Shown piece by piece: positions 11,773 to 22,644 of a stretch of 64,000 bases of DNA. This DNA is from Alopecurus myosuroides. Its lineage: Eukaryota > Streptophyta > Magnoliopsida > Poales > Poaceae. The stretch spans positions 241,642,833-241,706,832 of the forward strand of contig CM054060.1 in NCBI GenBank assembly GCA_028641055.1, read 5' to 3'. Under the pieces are notes generated by a model. That model was not told the origin of the DNA. It was given only the letters and a program-made list of their open reading frames with translations, and made no database searches. Positions within the stretch are counted from its first letter, which is position 1. Each line of letters starts with the position of its first letter. The position numbers and the translations under genes are program-made.

Positions 11773-11886
11773 CTGCTTCATTGCTGTTGGGATGTGAGAC
11801 TGACGAAGGAAGTGGTGTACACTCCTGCTGTAACTGAATTTAACATGGCAGGTGAAACAAAAAGCAAAGCTTAATGCTTTGGACGG

Positions 11887-11939
11887 GGATCGAACTCGTG
11901 ACCTCCCACAGCGCGCGCGGGTGCACTGCCAGTGCGGCT
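11887..11939 (-). other. tRNA-like module 2 in the LTR (left copy)
   Basis: About 115 bp upstream in element sense of module 1, AGCCGCACTGG (11939-11929) and GAGTTCGATCC (11897-11887) repeat the A-box/B-box pattern. The region ACGAG-TTCGATC-CCCGT can form a T-arm with four of five pairs. The same module is at 21395-21447. Confidence 0.45.
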
Positions 11940-13130
11940 GATGCTGGGTTCGTGACAGGGACGCGTTGCGAAGGGAGATAACATACAGCTAGGCGCTGTT
12001 TTTAACTGCAACTGCAAGTGCAGTTCGCTGAACCTAGCGAGCGACAGGAGCGTGCCCGCCGATGATCTCTGCTGCTCGCGGTGAGCTGCCGCGGGTGGCC
12101 GGTGGGTGCGGTTGCCGGGGGCGGTGGTCGTGCGGTGGGGTGAGGCGCTAAGAGTAGGGGAAGAGGAAGGAGGTGACTGCTCACCTCGGTCGACAGAGGA
12201 GCGGTCGCAGCGGTGGGGCGACGGTGGCGGAACCGTTGATGGCGGCGGAGCTCCGGTGATCCTCGGGGGGAGCCGAGGGCACGGCGAGGTAGAGGGGGTC
12301 GGGACCTTTCCGTTCCCGGCCCTAGCTCGACCGCTAGGGCACCGTGGCGGCGGCGCTTAGCCGGAGAGGGAGGCGGCGGTGGTGGCCTCGGTGGAGTTAC
12401 AGAGAGGAGAGGAAGGAGAAGCTGCGGCGCGAGGGGAAGGAGGGGTGGAGAGAAATTAGGGCGAGGAGGGGAGCTTCGAGGGCAAGGATTCTTAAGGGGG
12501 GAGGGGTGAGCTCGGATCACCGTTGTCTGCCTGAACATGTCGACGTGGGCACTGGAGATGGTTGCCGTACAAGGTAGAAGACGACCGAGGGGTTACCAGG
12601 CTTTGGACAGCTGGGCTGGCCCAAGTGGGTTGGGTGTCCCTTTCCCCCTTCTCTCTCTTTATTCTTTTTCCTCTTTTTTTTTCTTGCAGATTTGGGAAAG
12701 AGAGAAAAACCATTGGTGTTAGGGTTTAGCAAAATTTTTGGGGCAATGTTTTTATTGATTAAGTTTTGTAATAGCATCAAGTACCCACTTTGGTTTTCCA
12801 AAAAATTTAAATAGGTTGCTTGTTGAAAAATTAAATGAATTGATCCATTTTTGGTATCAAAATAAACAAATGAAACTTAAGCCAATTTAAGTTTTTTATA
12901 ACAATTTTGGTGGAACAATTATTTGTTTGTTTTGTAGCTTTTTATTGAAACAGGTAACATAACAAGTATGAACAATAAATGATTTGAATTTGGTTTGAAA
13001 TTACAATTGGAAAACAATGAAAACAAATGCAAACAAAAGGCAAAGGTTATGATGACATGATGCAAAGCAATAACAAAACAAGAAACAAACATCTAGGGGG
13101 GAGATTTTCATACTTGGGATGTTACAAAAC

Positions 13131-13140
13131 GCCCCCCCTT
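13131..13140 (-). promoter_or_regulatory. Polypurine tract of the inner chromovirus
   Basis: In element sense AAGGGGGGGC lies just before TTTTGTAACATCCC, the 3' LTR start. This is the plus-strand priming site. An identical arrangement is found in the outer element at 35463-35476. Confidence 0.8.
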
Positions 13141-13163
13141 GAAGGAATCGCGCCCCGAGATTC

Positions 13164-16100
13164 CTACTGAGAAAGGAAAAGGTCCGGATACTTCTTGCGA
13201 AGATCCTCTTTGGTCTCCCACGTTGCCTCTTTATCGGAATGATGCGACCACTGCACTTTCAAGAACTTGGTGCTCTTGTTGCGAGTCTTACGCTCGGTCT
13301 CATCGAGAATACGAATAGGGTGCTCCTCATAAGATAGATCTTCTTGCAGTTCAATGGAATCATGATCAACTGCACGCTCTGGATCTTTGAAACACCTCTT
13401 GAGCTGTGACACGTGAAACATATCGTGCACCTTGGATAGTTTTTCTGGAAGTTCAAGACGATAGGCATTTTCCGCACGCCTTGAGAGAATGTTGAAAGGA
13501 CCAATGTATCTTGGTGCTAGCTTTCCTTTGACACCAAAACGATGAGTGCCTCTGAGGGGAGTTACACGGAGATATGCTTTGTCACCAGGTGCATAGATCA
13601 TATCCCTGTGCTTGCTGTCATAGTAGCTTTTCTGACGAGACTGAGCAATCTTGAGATTGTCACGAATGATGCGAACTTTCTCTTCGGCTTCCTTAACAAT
13701 ATCAGGGCCTAAGAGTGAACGTTCACCAGCTCCAGACCAATTGATTGGACTCCTGCATCTGCGGCCATAGAGTGCTTCAAATGGTGCCATGCCTAGGCTT
13801 GCCTGGAAGCTGTTGTTGTAGGAGAATTCAGCATATGGGAGACATTCCTCCCATTTCATGCCAAAGGATAGACCACATGCTCTGAGCATATCCTCGAGAA
13901 TCTGATTGACTCTTTCGACTTGCCCTTGAGACTGAGGGTGATAAGCTGTGCTGAACCGAAGTTTGGTGCCCAATGCTTCTTGAAAGCTTTTCCAGAAATG
14001 AGAAGTGAATATGCTTCCACGGTCTGAGCTTTTTTCCAAAGGAACACCATGAAGAGGAACAATCCTTGTTGTGTAGAGCTCTGCTAACTGGCTAGCTGAG
14101 ATTGTTTCTTTGACAGCAAAGAAGTGAGCTACCTTAGTGAGACGATCAATAACAACGAAGATTGCATCGTTGCCCCTCTTGGACTTTGGAAAACCAGTGA
14201 CGAAGTCCATTTCAATCATGTCCCACTTCCACTCAGGTATTTTCAGAGGCTGGAGAAGACCGGCTGTTTTCTGATGAACTGCCTTAACACGTTGACAAAC
14301 GTCGCATTCAGAAACGTATTGAGCAATTTCACGTTTCATGCCAGACCACCAATACAGTGTCTTGAGATCCTGGTACATCTTTGTACTTCCAGGATGTATG
14401 GAGAGAGGAGTTTCATGAGCCTCCTTGAGAATAACATCTTTGAGACTTTGAATTTGAGGAACTGCAATGCGTCCTTTGAAGAACACAGTTCCCTTGTCAT
14501 CAATTGAGAAGCACTCATACTTCACATTGCCTGCTTTGATGTTATTTGCGATCTTCTTGATCTCAGCATCACGAAGTTGTTTAGAACGAATCTTATCCTC
14601 GAGAGTTGGACTGGCTGTCAAGTTTGCAAGATAACCTCGAGGAACAAGACCAAGGTTCAGCTTCTGGAATTCTTCATGAAGTGGAGGTTGGCTTTGCATG
14701 ATCATGAGATTATTGCAATACGACTTGCGACTGAGAGCATCGGCCATAACATTAGCCTTGCCTGGAGTGTAAGAAATGGTAAGATCGAAGTCTTTGATCT
14801 TTTCAATCCATCTCCTTGGTCTGAGGTTTAGATCTGGCTGAGTGAAGATGTATTTCAGACTCTTATGATCGGAAAAGATTTCAGTGCGATTACCCAACAA
14901 GTATTGCCTCCATTTCTTGAGGGCAAACACAACTGCTGCAGGTTCTAGGTCATGTGTGGGATAATTTTGCTCATGTGCATTCAACTGACGTGAAGCATAA
15001 GCCACAACTTGACGTTCTTGCATAAGAACTGCTCCTAGACCTTGGAGGGAAGCATCACAGAATATCTGGAAGGTTTGGTAGTATCTGGGCCAACCAGAAC
15101 TGGTGTAGAAGTGAGTTTAGTCTTGAGGAGATTGAAACTTTCATCACATTGTGGAGACCAAATGAACTTTTTGTCCTTCTTTGTGAGATCAGTGAGAGGT
15201 TTGGCAATCTTGGAGAAGTTTTGGACGAAACGACGGCAATAGCTAGCCAAGCCAAGAAAACTTCTTACTTGCTTCACTGTCTTAGGAGGTTTCCAATCAA
15301 CAATTGCCTTAACCTTTTCTGGATCAATGGCTATGCCCTTGGCAGAGATGACATGACCAAGGTAAGCAACTTCTGGAATCCAGAACTCACATTTGGAGAA
15401 CTTGGCATACAGACGATGCTCGCGAAGCTTCATGAGAGTGAGACGAAGATGTTCTCCATGCTCTTCCTCGGATTTTGGGTAGACAAGAATATCATCAAGA
15501 TATACCACAACGAACTTGTCGAGGTATTCATGGAAGACATAATTCATTAGTCGAGAGAATGTCGCCGGTGCATTGGTGAGACCAAAGGACATGACGGTGT
15601 ATTCATATAGACCGTAGCGAGTGGTGAAGGCTGTCTTTGGAATATCTTCCTTTCTGATCTTTATTTGATGGTAACCCATTCTCAAGTCCAGCTTGGAGAA
15701 TATTGAGGCTCCAGCAAGTTGATCAAAAAGATCATCAATACGAGGAATTGGATACTTGTTTTTGATGGTTTTCTTGTTAAGAGGACGATAGTCAACAACG
15801 AGTCTCTTTGTTTGATCCTTCTTCGCAACGAACAGAGTTGGGCAACCCCAAGCCGAGGAACTAGGTTAAATGTAGCCTTTCTCCATGTACATATCGATTT
15901 GCTCCTTCAACAACTTCAGTTCAGGAGGAGCTATCTTGTATGGATGCTTAGAGATTGGAGCAGTGCCTGGTTCAAGTTCGATCACGAACTCAACTGCTCT
16001 GTCAGGAGGCATTCCTGGCAATTCTTCTGGAAAGACATCAGGGAAATCACAAACCACCGGAATAGTTTCAATAGATGGTAGAGGATTTGCATTGAGGGTG

Positions 16101-17542
16101 TAGAGTTGAGCAACTGGATTTTCAGCATGGAAGTAGACTATCTGGCCAGAAGGGTGTGCGATTTTGACAGACTTAGCAGGACAATCAATGACTGCTTTGG
16201 TGGTTACCAGCCAATCCATCCCAAGAATGACATCAATATCTGAAGAGTGGAGAGCTATCAGAGATGCCTGGAATGGAAGGTTTCCAATTGTGATCTCGAT
16301 GTTCCGGCTAACTTTATTGCTTTGCCAGCTAGATCCCGGTGATTTCACTAGGAGGGGGATAGACAACTGTTCGAAATTGATTCCACTGTTGTTTGCAAAG
16401 CATTGAGAGATGAAAGAGTGTGAAGCACCAGAATCGAACAAGACTTTAGCACGAAACGAGTTCACAAGAAGTGTGCCCATTACAACCTCTGGAGATTCTT
16501 CTGCTCCCTGGGCCTTGACATGGTTCACCTTCACAGTTCTCAAGACAGACTTGTTCCTGTTGCGGGGCCTAGGCGAAGAAGTGTGTACCAGCACATGATT
16601 GACCTTAGGGATAGGTAGTGATGGTAGCTTGTTCTGAGGGCCCTTGTAGGAGTAGTGTCCTGGTAGACCGCACTTGAAGCATGTACTAGCAGAACGAGGA
16701 GCTGTTGGACCTGGCTGAGATGGAGCACCTCCTGAAGATACCACTTGGGTGGGAGGGCGGGCAAGAAATCCTGCCGGGCTTGGCAAGCAGATGGGCGGTG
16801 TTGGAGTGGTATATGGAACCCAAACTCTTCGTTTTTGTGGAGGCATGATAGCTTTTGAAAGATTAGCCTGTTCACGAGAATGTTTACGAGATTCCTCAAC
16901 CAATTTGCGCCCATGCTCTTAATTTGGAGCGATGTTGATGAGGTCCTCAAAATTCTTGGCCTTGACGTTGGTGAGAGCATACTTGAGTTCCGGGTTGAGA
17001 CCCCTGCGGAACTTTGCCATCTTTCTCGCTTCCGTGGAGATTTCATCTCCGGCGTAGCGAGCCAGACGATTGAACTCTCTTTGGTATTCGAGAACGTCCA
17101 AACTGCCTTGTGTGAAAGAATAGAATTCCTCACGCATTTTCTCCATGAGCCCATCGGGAATGTGATGGCGCACGAAGGCTTGCTTGAAATCCTCCCATGT
17201 GATTGCCACACTAGAACCTCTCATTTCTTGGAAGTTCTCCCACCAAGACATAGATTGCCCACGGAGAAGGTAGGTCACGTAAGGAACACGGTCCTCGTCA
17301 GCCACATGAGCTACCATAAGAGTACGGTTCATTTCACGGAGCCAGTCATCAGTATCCAATGGCTCGGAGGAGGTATCAAACGTGCGCGGATTGAGCTCAA
17401 GGAACTCCCGAATAGACACCCGGGTGTTGCCATTACTCCCAAGGTCTTGGTTCTGCTGCATCTGCTTTATAACTTGTGTCATCTGAGACAGCACTTTCCC
17501 CATCTCAGGTGGCAGTGTGTGTTCTTCGTCACCACTTTCCAT
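13164..17542 (-). pseudogene. Chromovirus gag-pol polyprotein, broken
   Basis: Reads from the ATG at 17542 down to the stop at 13164. Order: gag capsid-like region (about 17400-16960); a zinc knuckle at about 16680 whose last Cys is replaced (CFKCGLPGHYSYKG); protease VLFDSGASHSFIS (about 16440); RT start (FPDVFPEELPGMP, about 16020); RT core with [10 protein letters not shown] (about 15510); RNase H; integrase with zinc finger CDVCQR (about 14300) and the D,D,E region ([20 protein letters not shown]). The last ~55 residues, ending in [14 protein letters not shown], resemble a chromodomain, typical of chromoviruses. Breaks: in-frame stops at 16921-16919 and 15868-15866, and a frameshift near 15085. 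The proteins would package and integrate element RNA, but this copy cannot make the full product. Confidence 0.93.
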
Positions 17543-18131
17543 CCTGAAGAGGATACCAAGATTAACACACCAACCGGATAACAAAATCCAATATAAGTGG
17601 TTAAAAGGATTACTTCAGACGGTAAGTCGACAGCATAGAACAAGGATGGAGGTTAACAACGGATCAACAGATAAGTTGTTACAACGGAAGAGAAGATTTA
17701 TGAAGGACGATATCGAAGCAACAACTGGGAAACAGGAGACCACAAACACCTAAGGTACTACGGAGAAAAACCCATCCGGGCTTCTAAAGGATCAATATCT
17801 ACTGCTTAAGGAATAGAGGATCTGCTTCTGGGGCTTACACGCCTCCGTTCTCAATCGTGAGTAGGCAACATGATAAATCATGTCACAACCACCTCCATTC
17901 CTATGGTCTAGTAGATATAACGATCCTAGAGGAACCAGGATTCGTGAAAACCTAACTTGAAAGTTTAGATGAGAAAGAGAAAACAATGTTGCACTTCCTT
18001 ACCAGAAAAGGGAGGGTGGGTGGGGAAAGAAATAAAATGGCAGAATTCCTACTCTCACGTTTCATTTTTCCTATATAGCTACGAAATAGTTTCTAGACTC
18101 AACTGCGACCAGTAAAAGGGATCCTACAGGC
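17543..18131 (-). other. Leader between primer-binding site and gag
   Basis: About 590 bp of untranslated leader in element sense. It is homologous to the leader of the outer element at about 34663-35100. No convincing ORF. Confidence 0.7.
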
Positions 18132-18149
18132 AGACAGGCTCTGATACCA
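18132..18149 (-). promoter_or_regulatory. Primer-binding site of the inner chromovirus
   Basis: In element sense TGGTATCAGAGCCTGTCT lies two bases after the 5' LTR end. TGGTATCAGAGC is the standard complement of the initiator-methionine tRNA 3' end used by many plant retrotransposons. Confidence 0.9.
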
Positions 18150-19909
18150 TTTGTCGCACCCGGACTTCTAGAGGATACTCGCAGTTCCGTTGAACAGTAG
18201 TGGATTGGATTACGGGGCTTACCGGCACCCGCGTCCTCTTACGAGTAGGCCAACACACGTAGGTGTGACAACCAACCCCTATCTGTTCAGCGTCTACGTA
18301 AACCATCCCATAGAAATCAGGATACTACCATTGACGTACTTCATACCATACAAACATGGTACATCAACGGCGTTGAACAAAATGATAGCACAACATATCT
18401 CTAAGACACAAAAGATGGAAATAAGTTGCAACTGGCTCTCACTAGAGCAGAGATAGCAAATACAATCATCCAGAGGACACATGTCCCAACATAACATCAT
18501 TACATCACAGCGGAAGCATTCAACATGGTCTGAGTACAGACAAGATCCCAATAGGCTTAAGAAGCCGGAAACGAAAAGACGGAGCCCATCCACGAAGTCT
18601 CGGATCCTGCCCGGGTCCGCTGTCTACTCGTCAGCAGCCTCGTCGTACTCCACGTAGTAGCCACCATGGAGATCCTCGGAAACGTCGTCTACGGAAACCA
18701 CAGCCCCAAAGGGGTCAGTACATAAACGTACTGGCAAGCAAGACTCACAGTTCACCAAAGTGTAACCCGTCAACACCAAGCACAGATGCTTTGGGTTCAA
18801 CGGAAGAAAGGGATGATATAAAAGATGCGGCAGCTGGCTGCACTAACCAACTACAGAACATACTACAACTTCCGGCTATCGGAAAGGAGATAAGATAGCG
18901 TATCGTAACCAACTACAACTAACTCCAAACAAACCCATCCTGGATCTCGCCCCTTATCCAAAGAAGCAATCCGAGGATAACTCACACAGTTGGATTAATG
19001 ATGGTTCAAGTTATTGCGTCAATAAACCTATTACTAGTCAAGTTATTATAGTTAGGTGTAAGTTGTCTGAGTACTTGTTAGCCAGTACTTTCACCAAGTC
19101 GTCACATAACCGCGGACAACACGGCTTCTCGAGAAGATTCATCCCTGCAGGGTGTGCTCCAGTACCCGTACACACTCAAGCCACCAACTAAAACTCAGGT
19201 TGGCTTGACACGACTCGAACCATCTCTACAGCCTGTCCTAGGAGCCACGGAGCTATAAGGTCCCAGCCACGCAGCCGAATACTCAGCGCAAGTGTGCAAA
19301 ACTCCCGCAGGACGCAACACCCCGGCAATACAGGCCTCGCCCTATATGTGTGCGTCATCATCATCATCAGTAACCATGGGAGCGACCCATTTATGCGTAT
19401 GAGCCAAATGGAACACCCGAACTAAGTGTGGCTCTTCGGACAAACTGCGGATCAGATCAAAGCCGAGGGGGGTTCCATACCACCACCCGGATGCGGTGAG
19501 CACGCTCATCATGGATCAGTAGACAAGACCCTTTTCCTAATTAGGGTCGACACTAGCAGGCCTCAAAAACCACGCCGGGCATCCTGCCGGTGCCTTATCA
19601 TCAAATTATTATTACCCAAGCATTAACAGGTTTATTGTTTAACATCGAGCCCCAGAGCATAATAAATATGATAACAGAAGGTAACTGACAACAGACTCGA
19701 GCAACAACAACCCTAAGCATGCTAGTAAGACACGGGCTCAAACAACGGGGTTATAGGAGTGGAGGTGAGGCAATATCAGGGTTCAGGGTATCATGTGGTA
19801 GGTTCGTAACAGAAGCAACGATACATATGGCTAGCAGAAAATAGACAACGGAAAGTATCGGTAACCAATGTTGAAAGGAACACAGTGGTTCATGTGAGTG
19901 ATAACTTGC

Positions 19910-19987
19910 CTGCAAACTCAGCAGCCTGGTACTGAGCTAAAACCTCTGAAGGGGTGTCGCAAAGATCGTCGGTCTCAACGTCGTCGT
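19910..19987 (-). other. Exon-like 78-bp segment inside the LTR (right copy)
   Basis: Same length and borders as 10425-10502, ending at a GCAAGT donor-like word in element sense. Confidence 0.4.
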
Positions 19988-21226
19988 CTATCCGAGAAGA
20001 AGCAAACAAACAACCAGGAGAGACAAACAATCAATAACATGGTATAATGCACAATCATGGGATGATGCATGACCATCTAATTGATGCATAAAAAATAAAC
20101 TAGTTGACATGGTAATAATATTAAATGGACCCCTATGCAATTGGGGTTGCATATGGAAAGCCCATGCATTTAGGTTGAAATAATTGTTTTACAACTAATC
20201 AACAGGTGAAAGTGGATTAGCATGATGCATGGATGACGAAAACAGAAAAATAACAACAATAGAAACAAGTTGAAATAAGGTTTAACAAATTTGGAATTTT
20301 ATTTATTAAGTTATGGAATTTTGGTTACTTAAAGGTGTCACACAAGCATTTGGTTGTTTTCATCAAGTTAAATTGTTCAAAACAGTAAACAAATTTTATA
20401 TTTGGGTAGAGCATTTAATTTTAATTGGAAAACATATTTTATTTGTTGAAATTGGAATTAAAATGAATTAGTTATTAATTTGACAATTTTAAATGCATTA
20501 AATAAGAAACAGTTGTTTTCAGCAATTTAAATTATTCAAAACAGCAAACAAAGTTTATATTTGCAAAGTTCATGAAAAATGGGATGGAAAACATATTTTA
20601 CATGTTGGGATTGGATTTGAATTGCCCAAGTTATGAATTTTGCAATTTAAAAGGGTTTAAGTAAAGCATTGAATTATTGAACCATTTTTAATTAGGGAAA
20701 ACAATAAACAAATTGCATTGAAAAGGTTGAAAACATGTAGCAAATGTTTCATTGAACATTTAGAGCTATTAAACATAATTTTGGGGTTATTATTGAATTT
20801 ATTATGCAATTTTCCATAAATAGTCTTATTCTGCCCTTTTTAGTAAACAGAGGAAAACATGTTCAAAATTAATTCAATTGTGCCCAAATAAAATACCAAT
20901 GTGTAGAGTTTGTTAAGAAAAAGTTTTATAGCCCAATTTTGCTTAAATTGGATGAGTAGAACTAAAGTTATGAAATTCCAAAGTTTCCACTTTTTATTGC
21001 ATTTTCAGTAATTAATTATTTAGTGCAAAAATTGTTACAGAAATATGTTGCAATTTTGTTACTAGTAGAAAGAGCACAAAAATTTGATTCCACAGAAACT
21101 TGAATCACTCAATTTGGAGCAAGATTCAATTTTTAATGGGTTTTTGAATTAATGGCTCAGATATGGGTTTCTGAGATTTCGGGCAGAAAGGAAAAAAAAA
21201 CAGGAAATAAAAGGGTGGGGGCTTGG

Positions 21227-21280
21227 GGAATCGAACCCAGGACCCAGGGTGTGCGCGCAAGGGGTTTAACCAGTGCGCTA
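21227..21280 (-). other. tRNA-like module 1 in the LTR (right copy)
   Basis: A-box-like TAGCGCACTGG and B-box GGTTCGATTCC, 32 nt apart, unchanged relative to 11719-11772. Confidence 0.55.
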
Positions 21281-21394
21281 CTGCTTCATTGCTGTTGGGA
21301 TGTGAGACTGACGAAGGAAGTGGTGTACACTGCTGCTGTAACTGAATTTAACATGGCAGGTGAAACAAAAAGCAAAGCTTAATGCTTTGGACGG

Positions 21395-21447
21395 GGATCG
21401 AACTCGTGACCTCCCACAGCGCGCGCGGGTGCACTGCCAGTGCGGCT
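21395..21447 (-). other. tRNA-like module 2 in the LTR (right copy)
   Basis: Unchanged A-box-like and B-box-like words relative to 11887-11939. Confidence 0.45.
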
Positions 21448-22644
21448 GATGCTGGGTTCGTGACAGGGACGCGTTGCGAAGGGAGATAACATATAGCTAG
21501 GCGCTGTTTTTAACTGCAACTGCAAGTGCAGTTCGCTGAACCTAGCGAGCGACAGGAGCGTGCCCGCCGGCGATCTCTGCTGCTCGCGGTGAGCTGCCGC
21601 GGGTGGCCGGTGGGTGCGGTTGCCGGGGGCGGTGGTCGTGCGGTGGGGTGAGGCGCTGAGAGGAGGGGAAGAGGAAGGAGGTGACTGCTCACCTCGGTCG
21701 ACAGAGGAGCGGTCGCAGCGGTGGGGCGACGGTGGCGGAACCGTTGATGGCGGCGGAGCTCCGGTGATCCTCGGGGGGAGCCGAGGGCACGGCGAGGTAG
21801 AGGGGGTCGGGACCTTTCCGTTCCCGGCCCTAGCTCGACCGCTAGGGCACCGTGGCGGCGGCGCTTAGCCGGAGAGGGAGGTGGCGGTGGTGGCCTCGGT
21901 GGAGTTACAGAGAGGAGAGGAAGGAGAAGCTGCGGCGCGAGGGGAAGGAGGGGTGGAGAGAAATTAGGGCGAGGAGGGGAGCTTCGAGGGCAAGGATTCT
22001 TAAGGGGGGAGGGGTGAGCTCGGATCACCGTTGTCTGCCTGAACATGTCGACGTGGGCACTGGAGATGGTTGCCGTACAAGGTAGAAGACGACCGAGGGG
22101 TTACCAGGCTTTGGACAGCTGGGCTGGCCCAAGTGGGCTGGGTGTCCCTTTCCCCCTTCTCTCTCTTTATTCTTTTTCCTCTTTTTATTTTTTTTCTTGC
22201 AGATTTGGGAAAGAGAGAAAAACCATTGGTGTTAGGGTTTAGCAAAATTTTTGGGGCAATGTTTTTATTGATTAAGTTTTGTAATAGCATCAAGTACCCA
22301 CTTTGGTTTTCCAAAAAATTTAAATAGGTTGCTTGTTGAAAAATTAAATGAATTGATCCATTTTTGGTATCAAAATAAATAAATGAAACTTAAGCCAATT
22401 TAAGTTTTTGATAACAATTTTGGTGGAACAATTATTTGTTTGTTTTGTAGCTTTTTATTGAAACAGGTAACATAACAAGTATGAACAATAAATGATTTGA
22501 ATTTGGTTTGAAATTACAATTGGAAAACAATGAAAACAAATGCAAACAAAAGGCAAAGGTTATGATGACATGATGCAAAGCAATAACAAAACAAGAAACA
22601 AACATCTAGGGGGGAGATTTTCATACTTGGGATGTTACACAAGA

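Larger units (their letters stand above)
8667..13126 (-). repeat. 3' LTR of the inner chromovirus
   Basis: The plus strand begins TGTCGCACCCGGACTTCTAG and ends CATACTTGGGATGTTACA. It contains, in element sense, two tRNA-like modules, a decayed ~159-bp tandem repeat (10850-11300) and a 78-bp exon-like segment. It is shorter than the other LTR by about 28 bp, partly from a deletion near 11140. Confidence 0.95.
8667..22639 (-). mobile_element. Full-length chromovirus-type gypsy element (inner element of the nest)
   Basis: A complete 13,973-bp element with the duplication CAAGA (8662-8666 and 22640-22644). In element sense the LTRs start TGTAACATCCCAAG and end GTGCGACA, the same termini as the outer element at 6063-40030. 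The LTR bodies are alike but clearly a different subfamily. The left LTR is 4460 bp and the right 4488 bp. The methionine-type primer-binding site, gag-pol with a C-terminal chromodomain-like tail, and a polypurine tract are all present. In the first ~735 bp the LTRs differ at about ten positions by eye (about 1.4%). It interrupts the antisense gene of the Tat-like element. Confidence 0.95.
18152..22639 (-). repeat. 5' LTR of the inner chromovirus
   Basis: 4488 bp, running on the plus strand from TGTCGCACCC to GGGATGTTACA. It carries the same internal modules as the left copy: tRNA-like modules at 21227-21280 and 21395-21447, and the exon-like segment at 19910-19987. It keeps bases near 20628-20645 and 20755 that the left copy has lost. 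Confidence 0.95.

Noticed and set aside
12002..12538. 178-codon Pro/Arg/Ser-rich minus-strand frame, also at 21510-22046
   Set aside because: Lies in the GC-rich leader part of the LTR. Its composition follows base bias, several frames are open at once, and no domain is visible.
14124..14507. 127-codon plus-strand frame opposite the chromovirus integrase
   Set aside because: Shadow frame with no domain, and the opposite strand is clearly coding.
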